DNA of 64,000 nucleotides from Steinernema hermaphroditum (GCA_030435675.1 CM059623.1:15003592-15067591), one strand, 5' to 3'; positions 8,886 to 19,274 are shown, counted from the stretch's first letter. Notes: generated by a model from the sequence alone, not told the origin. Numbers and translations: made by a program.

Positions 8886-11800
8886 GTGCTGAAGAGGCCC
8901 AGTTCGGAACGGCGAGCCCGTCCAATTCTCCATACGCACCCCGAGAGCAAGCGACCGCGCGCCGGCGCTTTAACCGGGACCACTTCACCCCTTTGGAATC
9001 ATCTGAAGAAGGCTCACGCAGAAATGGAATTGGGAGAAAATCGAACGAACAAGATGCAAGTGCAAGAAGCGGAGCAGCTTTCGAAGCGAGCTGCACAAAC
9101 TTGCATCACCGACTACGCGGAAGACTGGCACAAGCAGCGATCGCAGAAGTTCGAGACGCTGCTTGTTAAGTTCATTGCGGACGCGAATCTAAGCGCGAAC
9201 ATTGTTGAATATCAATCTTTCAAGGCACTTGTGCGATTTAATGCTGGTAACGTTAAGGTAGGTCGTAGGATTTCCAGTCTCACCAAAATAACACATGAGT
9301 TACAGATGCCTAGCCGGCACGAGATTCTCGGGCCCGTTTTGGATCGTGAATATCAGAAAGCTAAGGACCGAACGCAATCGATTTTTTCGGGAAAGCCTCT
9401 TACAAGGGAAGGCTCCCAAGTGCCAGACGCGGATCGGGTTGAGATATGGTGGGGGTGATAGAGCTTGGTGTGGGCAATCACGCGCACACCGAATCCCGTG
9501 CCCTCAATCAAGGTTCACTACCTAAACACCCTTTGAAAGTTAGGCCCATGTGAATATAGTCGACTTCGGCAACGTCGATGAGAACGGGCTTGTGGCCGAA
9601 CTGGATAATGCCTTGATTGCCATTTTTGTGGTTCAGGTTCGACTTCGCTTGGTCCCATATTTTTTCTCTTCACTTCCTCTACATATTTAAATTTGATTTC
9701 TTCATCGTGCTCAATCCTATCCCAACTCCAGTTATGAATGCTACCAATATTTTGATCCTCCTTGCAAGTGTACGGTGAAACATTTTACGCGGAGATTGAG
9801 GCGAGACTAGGGGCAAACAGTAGGCCTAGTTGAGTATATAAACTGTGCAAAAAATCGGCTGCCCATATGCGCTCTATATCCGTCAAAAGACGATCCGGTA
9901 TTCTTTCCACGCAACTAGAAATCCGTTTCCCACCAGTGATTCCCAAGTGGTCTATTGTGTACTTAAGGTCTCTCTGATAGTCGGATAGCGATCTATTGGA
10001 TCGTTGTCCTAGGTTGTCTGGATGAACACTTTGCAACCACAACAAAATTGTAAGCTTAAGTATACACTTTGTCGTTTGGGAATCACTGGTGAGAAACGAA
10101 TGTGACGTCGATGAGAAAGAATACCGGATCGTCTTTTGACGGGTATAGAACGCATATGGGCAGCCGATTTTTTGCACAGTTTATATACTCAACTAGGCCT
10201 ACTGTTTGCCCCCCTGTTTGTCTCGCCTCAATCTCCGCGTAAAATGTTTCACCGTACTCTTGCAAGGAGGATCAAAATATTGGTAGCATTCATAACTGAA
10301 GCTAAGATAGGATTGAGTGCGAGGAAGCAAACAAATTTAAATATGTTGGAGAAGTGAGAAGAAAAAATATGGGCCGGAGCGAAGTCGAACCTGAACCACA
10401 AAAATGTCGGCCAAGGCACTATCCAGTTCGGCCATAAGCCCGTTCTCATCAACGTTGCCGAAGTCGACTATATTCGTATGGGCCTAACTTTCGATGGGTG
10501 TTTAGGTAGTGAACCTTGATTGAGGGCACGGGATTCGGTGTGCGCATGACTGCCCACACCAAGCTCTATCACCCCACCATATCTCAACCCGATCCGCGTC
10601 TGGCACTTGGGAGCCTTCCCTTGTTAGTGTAACCGCCGACTCGTATACAAAAGGGACTCATTCCTTGTTCGCGTAAGTGCTCAACTGTGGTCCTCGCAAT
10701 AGTTTGTTATCTTTAGTATTACCACCCATTTGCTGACATCCGACTTTCGGTCGGTCAGCGAAATAATCGCGATCGTTCCATGCGCAGAAATGAAACATAC
10801 CGCAGTCAATTTAAGCAGCTTGGTAGCCGAGAACTTGAAGTCGCTGGAGATCTCCCTTTCTGACGTTGTGCGCATTACGTGCGATGGCGCTGCTAATATG
10901 TCAGCAATGTGTGACACTCTTGGTGTTGCTTCGTATGTTTCTCTATAAGAAATGTCATCTGAATTAGTTCCTTTCAGAATTCATTGTTTTTGTCATAATG
11001 TGCATCTGATCGTCAAATCTGCTCTGGAAAGATGTGTGAGAGCCGACGAGTTGGTCAAGAAGGCCACCGACATTGTCGCTTCTTTCCGAAGAAGTAATTG
11101 TCAGACAGCAGCATTGGCGGACATCGAGAACGTTATCGATAAAGAAGTTCATGGTCCGGACTCTAACTTCACACCGACGCTTTTGAAAACGGCCTGCCCG
11201 ACCCGATGGAATTCGGTAACTGAATGTGTTGAATCTGTTGTTGAAAAGGAGGAGGCTCTGCTGCGCTATGCTAAGTCAGCGTCGAATCGTCGCTCGGTGC
11301 AAGCCTCAAGCATCAGTCAACTGAGTCCTGTTGATTTCGAAGATCTGCGCCATATCATGAACACATTGAAACCATTGGAGCACGCGACAAATTTGGTAAG
11401 ACCCCTTCTACACTTTGTTTTATGAGAATTTGGAGCTTTTAGGCGTCCGGATCTGAAGCGCACGTTGGAATTCTGCCATTTCTGGTGAAACAGCTGACGA
11501 AAAATTATGAGAATCTTAAAACAACGTCGCGAAGTGATGAGGTCAGCAGCTTGGCCTTCTTCTTGTCGGAAGAGTGCAAGCGTCGATTCAATCAGTACAA
11601 AAGCAACGAAAACATCGAACTGGCCTATTTTCTGGACCCTCGGTTCCATAGGTACGTTGGTGTGTCGTTGATTCCAATAACTGATATGTTCAGAAAACGA
11701 TTCCTTCCCGTTTCCACTTGGAACGAAATTGAAGCTCTCGTTCGCCGCCGTCTCCTCGGACAACTTGCCTCCAAAAGTACGCACGCTGTCGGAGAATGTG

Positions 11801-12405
11801 ACGCAGTCGTCGAAAACACTGAAAAATCGTCGCCTACCATGGAGAGAAGGTTCACTGCTGAAGAGGCGCTGCACTTAATGACGGAGAAAGATGATGATGA
11901 AGCATCAGATATGGAAGGCGAAGAATCAGAGCCAGCCGCAACTTCCGCTTTTGACTGGCTGACTAACACAGATGAGCAGAAAAACCATTCCCGTCTCGCA
12001 CCGGTTCAATCTCAGGAGGAGAGGAAAGCTGACGTAAAATCTACTTTTTCGATTGTAAACGCAAAAATGTCTTCTAGGATGAGATCAATCGTTTCAAGGA
12101 GGTAGCTATGGAAGAATTGCCCATGCCAAATGATTACGGGAATCGCCGCTGTCTCCAGTGGTGGACAAAACGACGGCACGATTTTCCGAACTTATCGTTG
12201 ATGGCAAGACGCGTGTTCTCGTTGCAGGCTTCAAGTGTTGAATCAGAAAGAGCCTTTTCGCAGGCTAGTCTACTATTTGCAAACAAGTTGCGGACACGTC
12301 TGTCAACGAAAAAAAGCCGAGAAGCTGCTGGTAGTGAAGGCCGCTGCAAGAAACGAAACGTCCACACCAGATCCCGAAGACGACTACAGTGACGCGGAAG
12401 AGTGA
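8886..12405 (+). pseudogene. hAT transposase, disrupted (copy 2)
   Basis: The transposase is spread over about six exons. The first (from 8886) contains TTSPLWNHLKKAH, the second half of a BED zinc finger; I do not see the usual Cys pair. The frame runs to 9402 where the MITE inserts, and continues on the far side (10624-10673, ...LSVTADSYTKG) to a GTAAGT donor. Later exons start near 10715, 10978, 11442, 11694 and 12080 and carry CDGAANM, IHCFCHNVHLIVKSAL, CPTRWNS and the C-terminal hAT dimerisation region QWW...SSVESERAFS. A run of seven A near 12311 breaks the frame; with six, the tail would read AEKLLVVKAAARN to a TGA at 12403. Clearly hAT, and non-functional as read. Confidence 0.88.
9403..10623. 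mobile_element. PIF/Harbinger-like foldback MITE (copy 2)
   Basis: Same nested element as in copy 1, flanked by TTA and inserted between the Leu and Ser codons of the hAT ...GKPL/SVTADS... stretch. Removing the element plus one TTA restores an uninterrupted hAT frame across the junction, which confirms the boundaries. Confidence 0.88.
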
Positions 12406-12659
12406 TTCCGACTTGCATTGTTTTTTCTCGTTAACAAAAAAGTTGCCATGTTATCGACTTTAGCTGATTCATCAGTTCGATTCGATTCGAACCTTCGAAT
12501 ATCGAATATTCGATTCGATTCGATATTCGAGGATCCTCGAATATCGAATATTCGGTTCGATTCGATATTCGAGGATTTTCGAATATTCGACAACCCTAGA
12601 CACCAATACTGCATACTGTCTACCAGGAGAATGGTTGTAGACAACCAATAAATATACGG

Positions 12660-12754
12660 ACTTTGATAAACCCTTCAAGCTGGTGAAAACGGTGAAACGA
12701 TGGTCACGATGTTCCTTTTCACCGCTTTCACCTGCTTGAAGGGTTTATCAAAGT
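12660..12754. repeat. Near-perfect 38-bp-arm hairpin (copy 2)
   Basis: Arm 12660-12697 (starting ACTTTGATAAACCCTTC) is almost exactly the reverse complement of 12717-12754, with a loop of about 19 bp. It could be a tiny MITE, a recombination scar or a small-RNA precursor. A second copy is at 28664-28758 in copy 3. I see no coding potential between here and the XPD fragment at 13252, only a hAT-end-like patch at 13215-13250. Confidence 0.75.
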
Positions 12755-13251
12755 TCGAAACCGATCTACACGAAATACCGTATGTTTATCGGGTTTCGGG
12801 TAAACACTGTATTCCTTTTCACTGTGTCATTACTAATATCTGCACATTTAGTGTCATTGTTGTATTAACTTGTACCGATGGAGGTTCCATCACGCTTACG
12901 ATGTCCATGACGAGCCAAAGCTGAATATCTGAGGTCTACGAAGTGTCGTCTCGATTACGTCAGACTGGTCCTGCCACGAATTCCAACGAACTTCTTCGCG
13001 CTTGAGCGTCGCCAGAGGGAGAAAACCCTCTAACACCTTTGCGGACGACCAGAAATCTAGAGAGTGACAGTGAATCAGGCAAAAAGTAGGGCACAGTGCT
13101 ATTAAAACACCAGCACCTAGTAATACAACACGTGAGAGAAAGTTAGACTGCCACTGGTTGGGTGATTGTCACGCTGTTAGGGATTCAGTCCCCCGTGGTG
13201 TCTGACAACTTTTTATTCGATATTCGGAAATCTTCGAAAATCTTCGAATTC

Positions 13252-13525
13252 TGTTGTCTCAATAAACAGAAGTTTATGCTTCATTAGCTCATCTGTAAGT
13301 CTCTACAGCGGTTTCAGCGATTTCCCACATTTCCCAAACCTTCCGCCTTCCGACAAACCTGATCGTACCATGTGGAGACAACACTCTCCATGTACATATA
13401 GATCGTGAAGAAAACGACGATTCCATCAGGCACGACGGAGGCCATCTCGAGGAACAAGTTACCGTAATTTCGAATAACGGCCACATCCTCACTGGATTCG
13501 AAACGAGAAGTCATCACCAACACAA
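13252..13525 (-). pseudogene. XPD fragment: exon 6 end plus start of exon 7 (copy 2)
   Basis: On the minus strand 13525-13362 encodes the XPD exon 6 stretch [12 protein letters not shown]...VSTWYDQ followed by a GTTTGT donor, as in the intact gene at 45666-45953. After a shortened intron, 13303-13252 gives the beginning of exon 7 ([13 protein letters not shown]). It then stops abruptly in hAT-like TTCGAAG sequence. There are no upstream helicase motifs, so no helicase can be made. The exon 6 part carries FLEM and FTIYMY where the intact gene has VLEM and FTSYMY. Confidence 0.85.
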
Positions 13526-13917
13526 TCAGCACGGTTCAAAGAGACACAGTGTGAAGATACACGAGGCGACGCAGGAATGACAAAGGGAAAACCTAAGTTT
13601 ATTCACAAAACGAAACGCTACAAAGTATTTACAGGTGGCGAAAACAGAAGTTGCAGTAGTTGAAAACGTTACACGTGGTGGCGATAGAAAAAACAGCGTT
13701 TCTTTGAATCGCCACAGCAACATTTTGCGAAGATCAACTGAGTGGTTCCGCCATGTACACAGTAGATCGCCATCGATTTCTGGGCTTCGTGTTTTAAATG
13801 AAATAGTTTCTTGAGGCAATGCGGGAATAACATATAGAAAACGCAAGTTTATTGACAAAACAAACGCCACAGAGTATTTACAGGTGGCGAAAACAGAAGT
13901 TGCAGTACTTGGAAACA

Positions 13918-14922
13918 TTAAAATCTGTGGTGAAACAAAAACGAACACTTCACAGAACCTCTACATCGACATTTCGCGAAGAACAACTGAGTGTTTCCGC
14001 CATGTACACAGTAGATCGCCATCGATTTTCGGGCGTCGTTCTTTAATTCAAATAGTTTCCTGATCACAGAGCATTCGCCCTTCATAGCTTCAAGAAACGG
14101 CGGCGATTCTGGTTGGGAGTAATACAAAAGACGACATTCGAATTCTCCATCGCGTTTCCACAAATCGAAGAGTTCTGTGAGTAACTCTTCCTCCACTCGA
14201 AAGTTACCGCGCAGAGAAACATATCTCCCCTCTCCCCTTAGAATGAAGTGTTTGACATCTTGAAGGATGGATGGTGGCCATTCGTCGAACAGCGTAATTT
14301 CAGATAGATGTGGGTTGTTGCAGATATGATCCTTCAGAAAGTCCACTGATTCCGAACCGACGTAGGGAATGTATACATAATTGAAATAGACGCGTTTGTG
14401 GTACATCTTAAGAATCAGATGTGAGAAGTCGGAAAACTCTTCTCGGCTTAGGACGCCTTCGGCATCATCTCTCACGTAGCGCCCCTTCCAGAGAAGACGA
14501 ACGGTGCTGAATTTGTTACTATTCGTCATGTAGTTCGCGAACTGTGAAAGAGTCGACTGAATCCGATCTTCTCCGACATGTAGAACGTTCTGGCTCCGAA
14601 TACCCATCTCCAACAATCTCTTCCAAGAACCACCGACACCGTCCACACCCTGAATGCGCAAATACTGGGGTTTCACGAGTTGGAGCTCCGATGGGCGGAT
14701 TGGGACGCGTAGGAAACGTCTGCTGTCACTTCCCTCTGCAAACCCCAATACGTATTCTCCGTCGACTTTTGATACGTATATCTTGAAATATCTTCGATTT
14801 TTTATGTGTAGTTTTCCAACGCTACTCCACATCGGATCGGTGAGCTCGGCGACGGATTGCAAGCTGTGCCAGTTGAGGAGCCCGTTGACGGCGTCGATGA
14901 AGATTTCAGGGATCGAGTCCAT
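13918..14922 (-). CDS. F-box-like protein, 334 aa (copy 2)
   Basis: A single open exon of 334 codons starting MDSIPEIFIDAVNGLLNW, which looks like an F-box-type hydrophobic helix at residues 1-40. An Arg-rich middle follows, then a leucine-containing C-terminal region with DLWKRDGEFECR near residues 253-264. F-box proteins generally join Skp1-Cullin ubiquitin ligases through the N-terminal box and bind targets with the rest; that role is inferred from family resemblance. About 100-180 bp upstream is a motif (GAGGCGCCGGCGACGC near 15050) that recurs upstream of the paralogue at 38678. No frameshift is seen. It is 333-334 aa in all three copies, so the frame has been kept. I cannot assign a substrate. 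Confidence 0.72.
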   Translation of the reverse strand: MDSIPEIFIDAVNGLLNWHSLQSVAELTDPMWSSVGKLHIKNRRYFKIYVSKVDGEYVLGFAEGSDSRRFLRVPIRPSELQLVKPQYLRIQGVDGVGGSWKRLLEMGIRSQNVLHVGEDRIQSTLSQFANYMTNSNKFSTVRLLWKGRYVRDDAEGVLSREEFSDFSHLILKMYHKRVYFNYVYIPYVGSESVDFLKDHICNNPHLSEITLFDEWPPSILQDVKHFILRGEGRYVSLRGNFRVEEELLTELFDLWKRDGEFECRLLYYSQPESPPFLEAMKGECSVIRKLFELKNDARKSMAIYCVHGGNTQLFFAKCRCRGSVKCSFLFHHRF

Positions 14923-15324
14923 GGTTTGATCGTTATGGAATGAGCGGGTAAAGGTACAAATGTGGATTTTGTGGGCTTATGCATTGCAGTGGTAGGCGAT
15001 GCTTTTTGGTGGGCGCATCGGTTCATAGGCGGAACAGAAAACGGAGGCGCCGGCGACGCTTAAATGAGGAGCTCGGTTGTACGCCTCCTCCCATATCAGG
15101 ACGTTTCACACCATGAACATATACGAGCCCTGACCATCAGCTAGTTAAGTTCACTGACCATCAGTTAGCCTTTCTATTCCTTAAAACGAACATGAGCAGT
15201 CCTCGGAAAATGGGTCTGTCTTTATCACGTTCTCTTAACCCCGATGTTGCTAAGACCCAACAGAATTAACATGATCATAGTTTATTACACATTACAAACT
15301 ATGAGCAGACCAACGAGATACTGC

Positions 15325-15965
15325 GCGGAAATGGGAAAACTTAAGTTTATTGTCAAAAAAAGGCTTTAGAGGTCGCGGAAACAGAAGCCACAGTACTTGG
15401 AAACATTTCACGAACATTTCATAGATTTCTGGGTTTCGTGTTCCAAATAATATGTACTGTCGCATTTAGAACTTTGAGTCATGGCCTCAAGAAAAGGCGG
15501 CGACTCTGCTTCGGGTCATACCAAAGCTCGCATTCGAATTCTCCATAGCGTTTCACAAATCGAAGAGCTCCTCGATGAACTCCTTGTCTACAAGAAATTT
15601 AGTGTGTAGGCAAAGATTTCTCTTTTCCCTTTTCGAATGAAATACCTAATATCTTGAAGTTTTGAGTAGCAAATGGTAGCCCTGGAGTTGATCCATGTGA
15701 TGCGCACTGACGATCCTAATTAGAAGTTCGTTATTCATGTTTATTTTTCAGTATTCGATGAAATTCGATCGAATACCACCCACGACGATTCGGCAACCCT
15801 ACTTAAGGCGCCTTCTTCGTACTCCCTCACGTAGCGTCTCTTCCGGACAAAATGAACGATTCCGCATTCATTTCCATTCATTGCCATGTAGTTCGTAAAC
15901 TGTGAAAGAATCGACTGAATTTGGCCATCTCCGACACGTAGCAGGTTCTCGCTCCGAATACCTGT
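15325..15965 (-). pseudogene. Decayed F-box-like gene (copy 2)
   Basis: Minus-strand pieces match the F-box-like gene in order: 15965-15800 gives GIRSENLLRVGDGQIQS...FTNYM...RRYVREYEEGALS, matching the middle of the intact protein. Then 15660-15440 gives the C-terminal part with stops and deletions. Between them at about 15745-15805 is a short hAT-end-like insertion (TTCGATGAAATTCGATCGAA, close to CAACCCTA). It is clearly dead. Confidence 0.75.
15745..15805. mobile_element. Short hAT-end-like remnant inside F-box pseudogene
   Basis: An AT-rich TTCGAT block followed by CGGCAACCCTA resembles the right terminus of the local hAT element. It interrupts F-box-like coding sequence. Copy in the third unit: 31750-31810. 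It may be a small non-autonomous relative. I did not find a clean target duplication. Confidence 0.45.
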
Positions 15966-16127
15966 GGAGACACAAGGACAGGACTTCTTAGAATAGCCAC
16001 ACCAACATTTCATGAATATCAAACGAATGATCATGTCATGTACAGTGGCGGCATCAGTACTAAATAAAGCCAAGGCAATGGTACTCTTGTCGTGTCCGTG
16101 GGACACCGAGTTCGCCGCTCAAGGGCA

Positions 16128-16634
16128 TGTGTGGAAATCCCGTATTAAGCTCATGCTGATAGTAACCCTTTATTGGAGGAATCACATAGAAAGGGGGAAA
16201 TATGATTAATGCGGAGGAGACGGAGGCGGGTGGCAGAGGAGACAGGGACAGAAGCGGCGAGGGGCGCCGAGGCGCTGACCCGCGGAGAGCGGCAAAACTA
16301 GTTGCAACAACTCTCTTTGTGTGCAGTCTGCGCGACCTTTTATAGGCAACCTCTGGAAGCGCGGAAGCGCCGGGGCAAGCCGCCGACTCGCCGGCCTCGG
16401 CGAGCTTTTGCTGGGCCGATCTCAGTTGGGATTAAATTGGGAATCAACATTAGGGGTTTTCGAATAGGGTGACATGGTGTAGCGGTAGCGGGTATCATAA
16501 GAAAATAATAAGCGGTAGCGGAAAAGCTGGTCAGAGGTATTGTAAAGTATTGAATATGGGGACTTGGAATAGTACGTGGTGGGGAAAGTGAGAAGGGAAA
16601 TGAGTGGGGAAAAGTGAATGGGGTCCTCGACACA
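16128..16634 (-). mobile_element. Probable 3' LTR of a retroelement (copy 2)
   Basis: Read on the minus strand this 507-bp block begins TGTGTCGAGG and ends TTTCCACACA, giving TGTGT...ACACA termini. It has a TATAAAAGG box (16337-16345), a GC-rich leader and an AATAAAG poly(A) signal (16168-16174) in the right order for U3-R-U5. It lies about 0.4 kb downstream of the gag-like ORF on the same strand. No 5' LTR partner, clear polypurine tract or 5-bp duplication was found, so the exact limits are uncertain. Confidence 0.55.
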
Positions 16635-17019
16635 CCCTGGCTTCAGAAAATCGCCGGCCTCGGCGAATAGTGAAGGCCAAGAGTGTGGGGAAAGATAGGA
16701 ATGGGGGGAATAGGATATGTGAGGTGACAACGTATATATGCATGATAAGATGGGTATCAGGATAACATATAGATAAATATGATAAAAGAAACGGAGTAAA
16801 ACAATGAATAGTGGAAGGATAAAACAATATGATACCGTTCGGTGTCTTCCGGAGGAGTAGGTCCTTGAGTGCAGCTGCCTGGCGCGAACAAGTAGTGCTC
16901 TTCTGTAGTTTCGCTGAGTGTGAGGGGTCGCGAGTCCCTACGCACTCGTTGATCCATGGACGTCTTTGGCTCCTCGGCATTTCGGGATTTCCTCCCTTGG
17001 CCAAGTGTCTGTGCTAGTT

Positions 17020-18231
17020 TTAGTAGAAAGCTTCGTCGTCGTAGTCGTTGTCGATCGCTTCGCGGTCATAGTTGTGGTTGTAAAGGTAAAGGGCGCCGTC
17101 GTAGTAGTCGGTGTCGAAGTCTTGTCCTTCGTAGTAGCCATTGTAGAAGGTTTCGCCGTCGTCATGGTCGTTGTAAGGGTTTTCTTCGTCGTAGTGGTGA
17201 TTGTAGAAGACGTCTTCGTTGTAGTGGTGGTTATAGAAGGCCTTGTCGTCATAGTAGTCGTTGTAGAACTGTTCACCGTCGCGGTAGTCGTCGGGGGAGG
17301 CTTCGTCCTCGTGGTAATCGTTTTGATGGCGCCGATCGGTCTGAGAGTTGTGATAATTCGGGCGTCCTCGACTACCGTAATCTTGTCGCGACGAAGGGCG
17401 GTGATGGTTATAACAACTTTCTTCGAATTGTACCCGACGAGGTGGCGTTTGATGAGTGACGAAGTTGGCGGCGTGTTCTTGGAACGTGGATACCGCTTTT
17501 TCCAGATTAAGAGCAACGGAGTTCAGGCGTTTCACCGGATCTTCTTCGTCGAGTGATGTCCATTGTTCGTAGTCCTGAGCTACTTCGATGGCCGTTTTCC
17601 AATCCTTTGGTCTAGCTTGATGGAGATAGAGGCCAAGTTTCTTGTTGACTCCGCTGCAGAACTTTTCCAACTTGAGTCGATCTCTTTGCGCATCTGTGAA
17701 GTCTTTCTTCGTCGAGAAGGCCACTTCCACTGTCGAGTGGACTCGTCTTGCGAATTCACTAACTGTTTCCGTTTCCTTCTGTTGCAGTGTCGCGTAGGCT
17801 TTCGTGGCGGTGAGTCCATCGGGGGAGAAGGCTTTCATGAGCGCTATGGTTGCCTTGGCCCATGACTCTTTTTCTTTTTTTGGGAGAATGTCGAATCTTG
17901 CCTTTGCATCGCCTTTCAGGCGGGATGGGAGAATGAGGAGTAATTGGCTGTAGTCAAATTGTAGCATTGATCCGATTTCGGTGAACTCATTGTAGAAGGC
18001 ATGGAATGACTTGCCCTCTTTCTCTCCACTGAAGATTGGGAACAGCGACATGTGACTTGCAATGTCCTTCGATGAATGTTTCTTCAGTCCATCGATTGCT
18101 TTCCCAAGCTCTTCTTTGATGTCTCGGAATTCTGCTGCCATAGCTTTGTCCTGCCTCTTCTTCTCTTCTGTTCTTGCGTACTCTTCTCTCTTGACGTTCC
18201 GCTCTGCTAGTCGTTGGCCTCGTTTTGACAA
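17020..18231 (-). CDS. Gag-like protein of an LTR retroelement, 403 aa (copy 2)
   Basis: Residues 1-60 are Lys/Glu-rich and likely coiled. Residues about 60-230 fit the retrotransposon gag (capsid-like) pattern, with [17 protein letters not shown], then W and F spaced as usual ([14 protein letters not shown]) and a C-terminal helix ([16 protein letters not shown]). From about residue 290 the protein changes to degenerate Tyr/Asn/Asp/His repeats ([17 protein letters not shown] type) where a CCHC knuckle would be expected. No protease, reverse transcriptase or integrase follows; an LTR-like block comes next. The upstream frame (17987-18964) ends inside this ORF, suggesting an upstream gag portion in another frame. 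It could be non-autonomous or a domesticated gag. Confidence 0.65.
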   Translation of the reverse strand: MSKRGQRLAERNVKREEYARTEEKKRQDKAMAAEFRDIKEELGKAIDGLKKHSSKDIASHMSLFPIFSGEKEGKSFHAFYNEFTEIGSMLQFDYSQLLLILPSRLKGDAKARFDILPKKEKESWAKATIALMKAFSPDGLTATKAYATLQQKETETVSEFARRVHSTVEVAFSTKKDFTDAQRDRLKLEKFCSGVNKKLGLYLHQARPKDWKTAIEVAQDYEQWTSLDEEDPVKRLNSVALNLEKAVSTFQEHAANFVTHQTPPRRVQFEESCYNHHRPSSRQDYGSRGRPNYHNSQTDRRHQNDYHEDEASPDDYRDGEQFYNDYYDDKAFYNHHYNEDVFYNHHYDEENPYNDHDDGETFYNGYYEGQDFDTDYYDGALYLYNHNYDREAIDNDYDDEAFY

Positions 18232-19209
18232 GTCTCGTAGTCTTAGGGGTTGCCGGTTCCGGTGGAGTAGATGCCGGAACGTGAGGTGGGGCAGGGATAC
18301 TCCCTAAGGAAACTGTCGAAATAGCAGGCGGTTGATCCCAGCAGCAGGTTGGGTCAGGAGGGCGAATAGGGACGGCTTCAGTGGCCTGGGGTGGTGGTGA
18401 TTGAATAGACCCTTCAGAGGGTACAGTAGCAGGCGGGTGTGAAGTAGTGTGTGAATGTGTGCGCGATCGGGATCGTGCACGGTGGACTACCTCGAGTAAG
18501 CGATCTTCTGTCGCTAACTGTTTCTTCGATAGCTCGGCAGTCTCGAGCTCGAACTTCTTTGCGAGGACGTATTGTTTGTCCTCAAGTTGCTCTCCTTCGG
18601 CAATCAGACGCCGTACGTCTTCTCCCGTACGAGGTGTGAACGCACTGTGCACTGTGCACTGTGCCGCATGCCGCATAGCATCAAATGTCAGAAAGTCGTT
18701 CTCCTTGATCATATACTGATCTCGTAGGTACTCCAGTCGTGCGCGCAGAATCCGGCTTTCTGTGTAGACATAAGGAATGCCAAGCATGATCACCGCCCGA
18801 CCGAGGTGGTGAGAGAAATCGATTCCTTCACAGACCTTTCCTCTGGCCACGGAGAATAGGATTGCGCCTCTGCCATTCTCACAAGCATCAACGTACTTCT
18901 GCAGCGTCACTGACGTCTCATACGCGTCCGTTGTTTCAATAAACAGAAGCTTATGTTTCATCAACTCATCGATGAGTCTCTAAACGGTAATATCTCATAT
19001 TTTCCGAACTTTTCGGTTTCCGACAAACCTGATCGTACCACGTGGAGACAACACTCTCCATATACATGTAGCTCGTGAAGAAAACGACGATTCCATCAGG
19101 CACGACGGAAGCCATCTCGAGCACCAAGTTACCGTAATTGCGAATAACGGCCACATCCACATACAACAACTGATCCGGATAAGGAAAGAACACCTGCAGG
19201 CCATCGATC
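17987..19209 (-). pseudogene. Internally deleted XPD copy fused in frame to gag-like sequence (copy 2)
   Basis: On the minus strand, exon-2-like sequence begins at 19209 (DGLQVFFPY), then jumps directly to exon 6 (VAVIRNYGN...WYDQ) up to a GTTTGT donor after 19029. The normal acceptor (TTTAG) follows and exon 7 starts at 18979, continuing through [13 protein letters not shown] to ...MRHAAQC near 18657. There the sequence enters gag-like DNA through GCACTGT repeats without losing frame, and stays open to 17987. Spliced, this gives about 390 codons without a stop. The Walker A, Fe-S and DEAH regions are deleted, so it cannot be a helicase. One substitution lies in motif V (GKVSEG to GKVCEG). 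No start codon is evident. It may be a pseudogene or an expressed chimera. Confidence 0.75.
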
Positions 19210-19274
19210 CTTAAATGCCGTCATGAAATATAGCCATGATTAAATACGCTCACCTCTTCCTTTCCGTAAGTTTC

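Larger units (their letters stand above)
7996..12598 (+). mobile_element. hAT-superfamily DNA transposon, copy 2
   Basis: The element is 4,603 bp long, starts TAGGGTTGTCGAAT and ends with the complement (ATTCGACAACCCTA). It is bounded by an 8-bp target duplication, GACACCAA, at 7988-7995 and 12599-12606. A TAGGG-type end and an 8-bp duplication are hallmarks of hAT elements. Both subterminal regions consist of palindromic TTCGAATATCGAA-type repeats. The plus-strand transposase is broken by a nested MITE and a 3' frameshift, so this copy should be unable to supply transposase itself, though its ends look intact. Confidence 0.93.

Noticed and set aside
13526..13948. 140-codon minus-strand frame next to the F-box-like gene
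   Set aside because: It overlaps the 3' flank of the F-box-like gene in another phase and consists of two diverged copies of that flank.
16956..17556. Val-rich and Arg-rich plus-strand frames of about 195 and 167 codons
   Set aside because: They are antisense to the Tyr/Asp-rich tail of the gag-like ORF; low-complexity coding keeps the opposite frames open.
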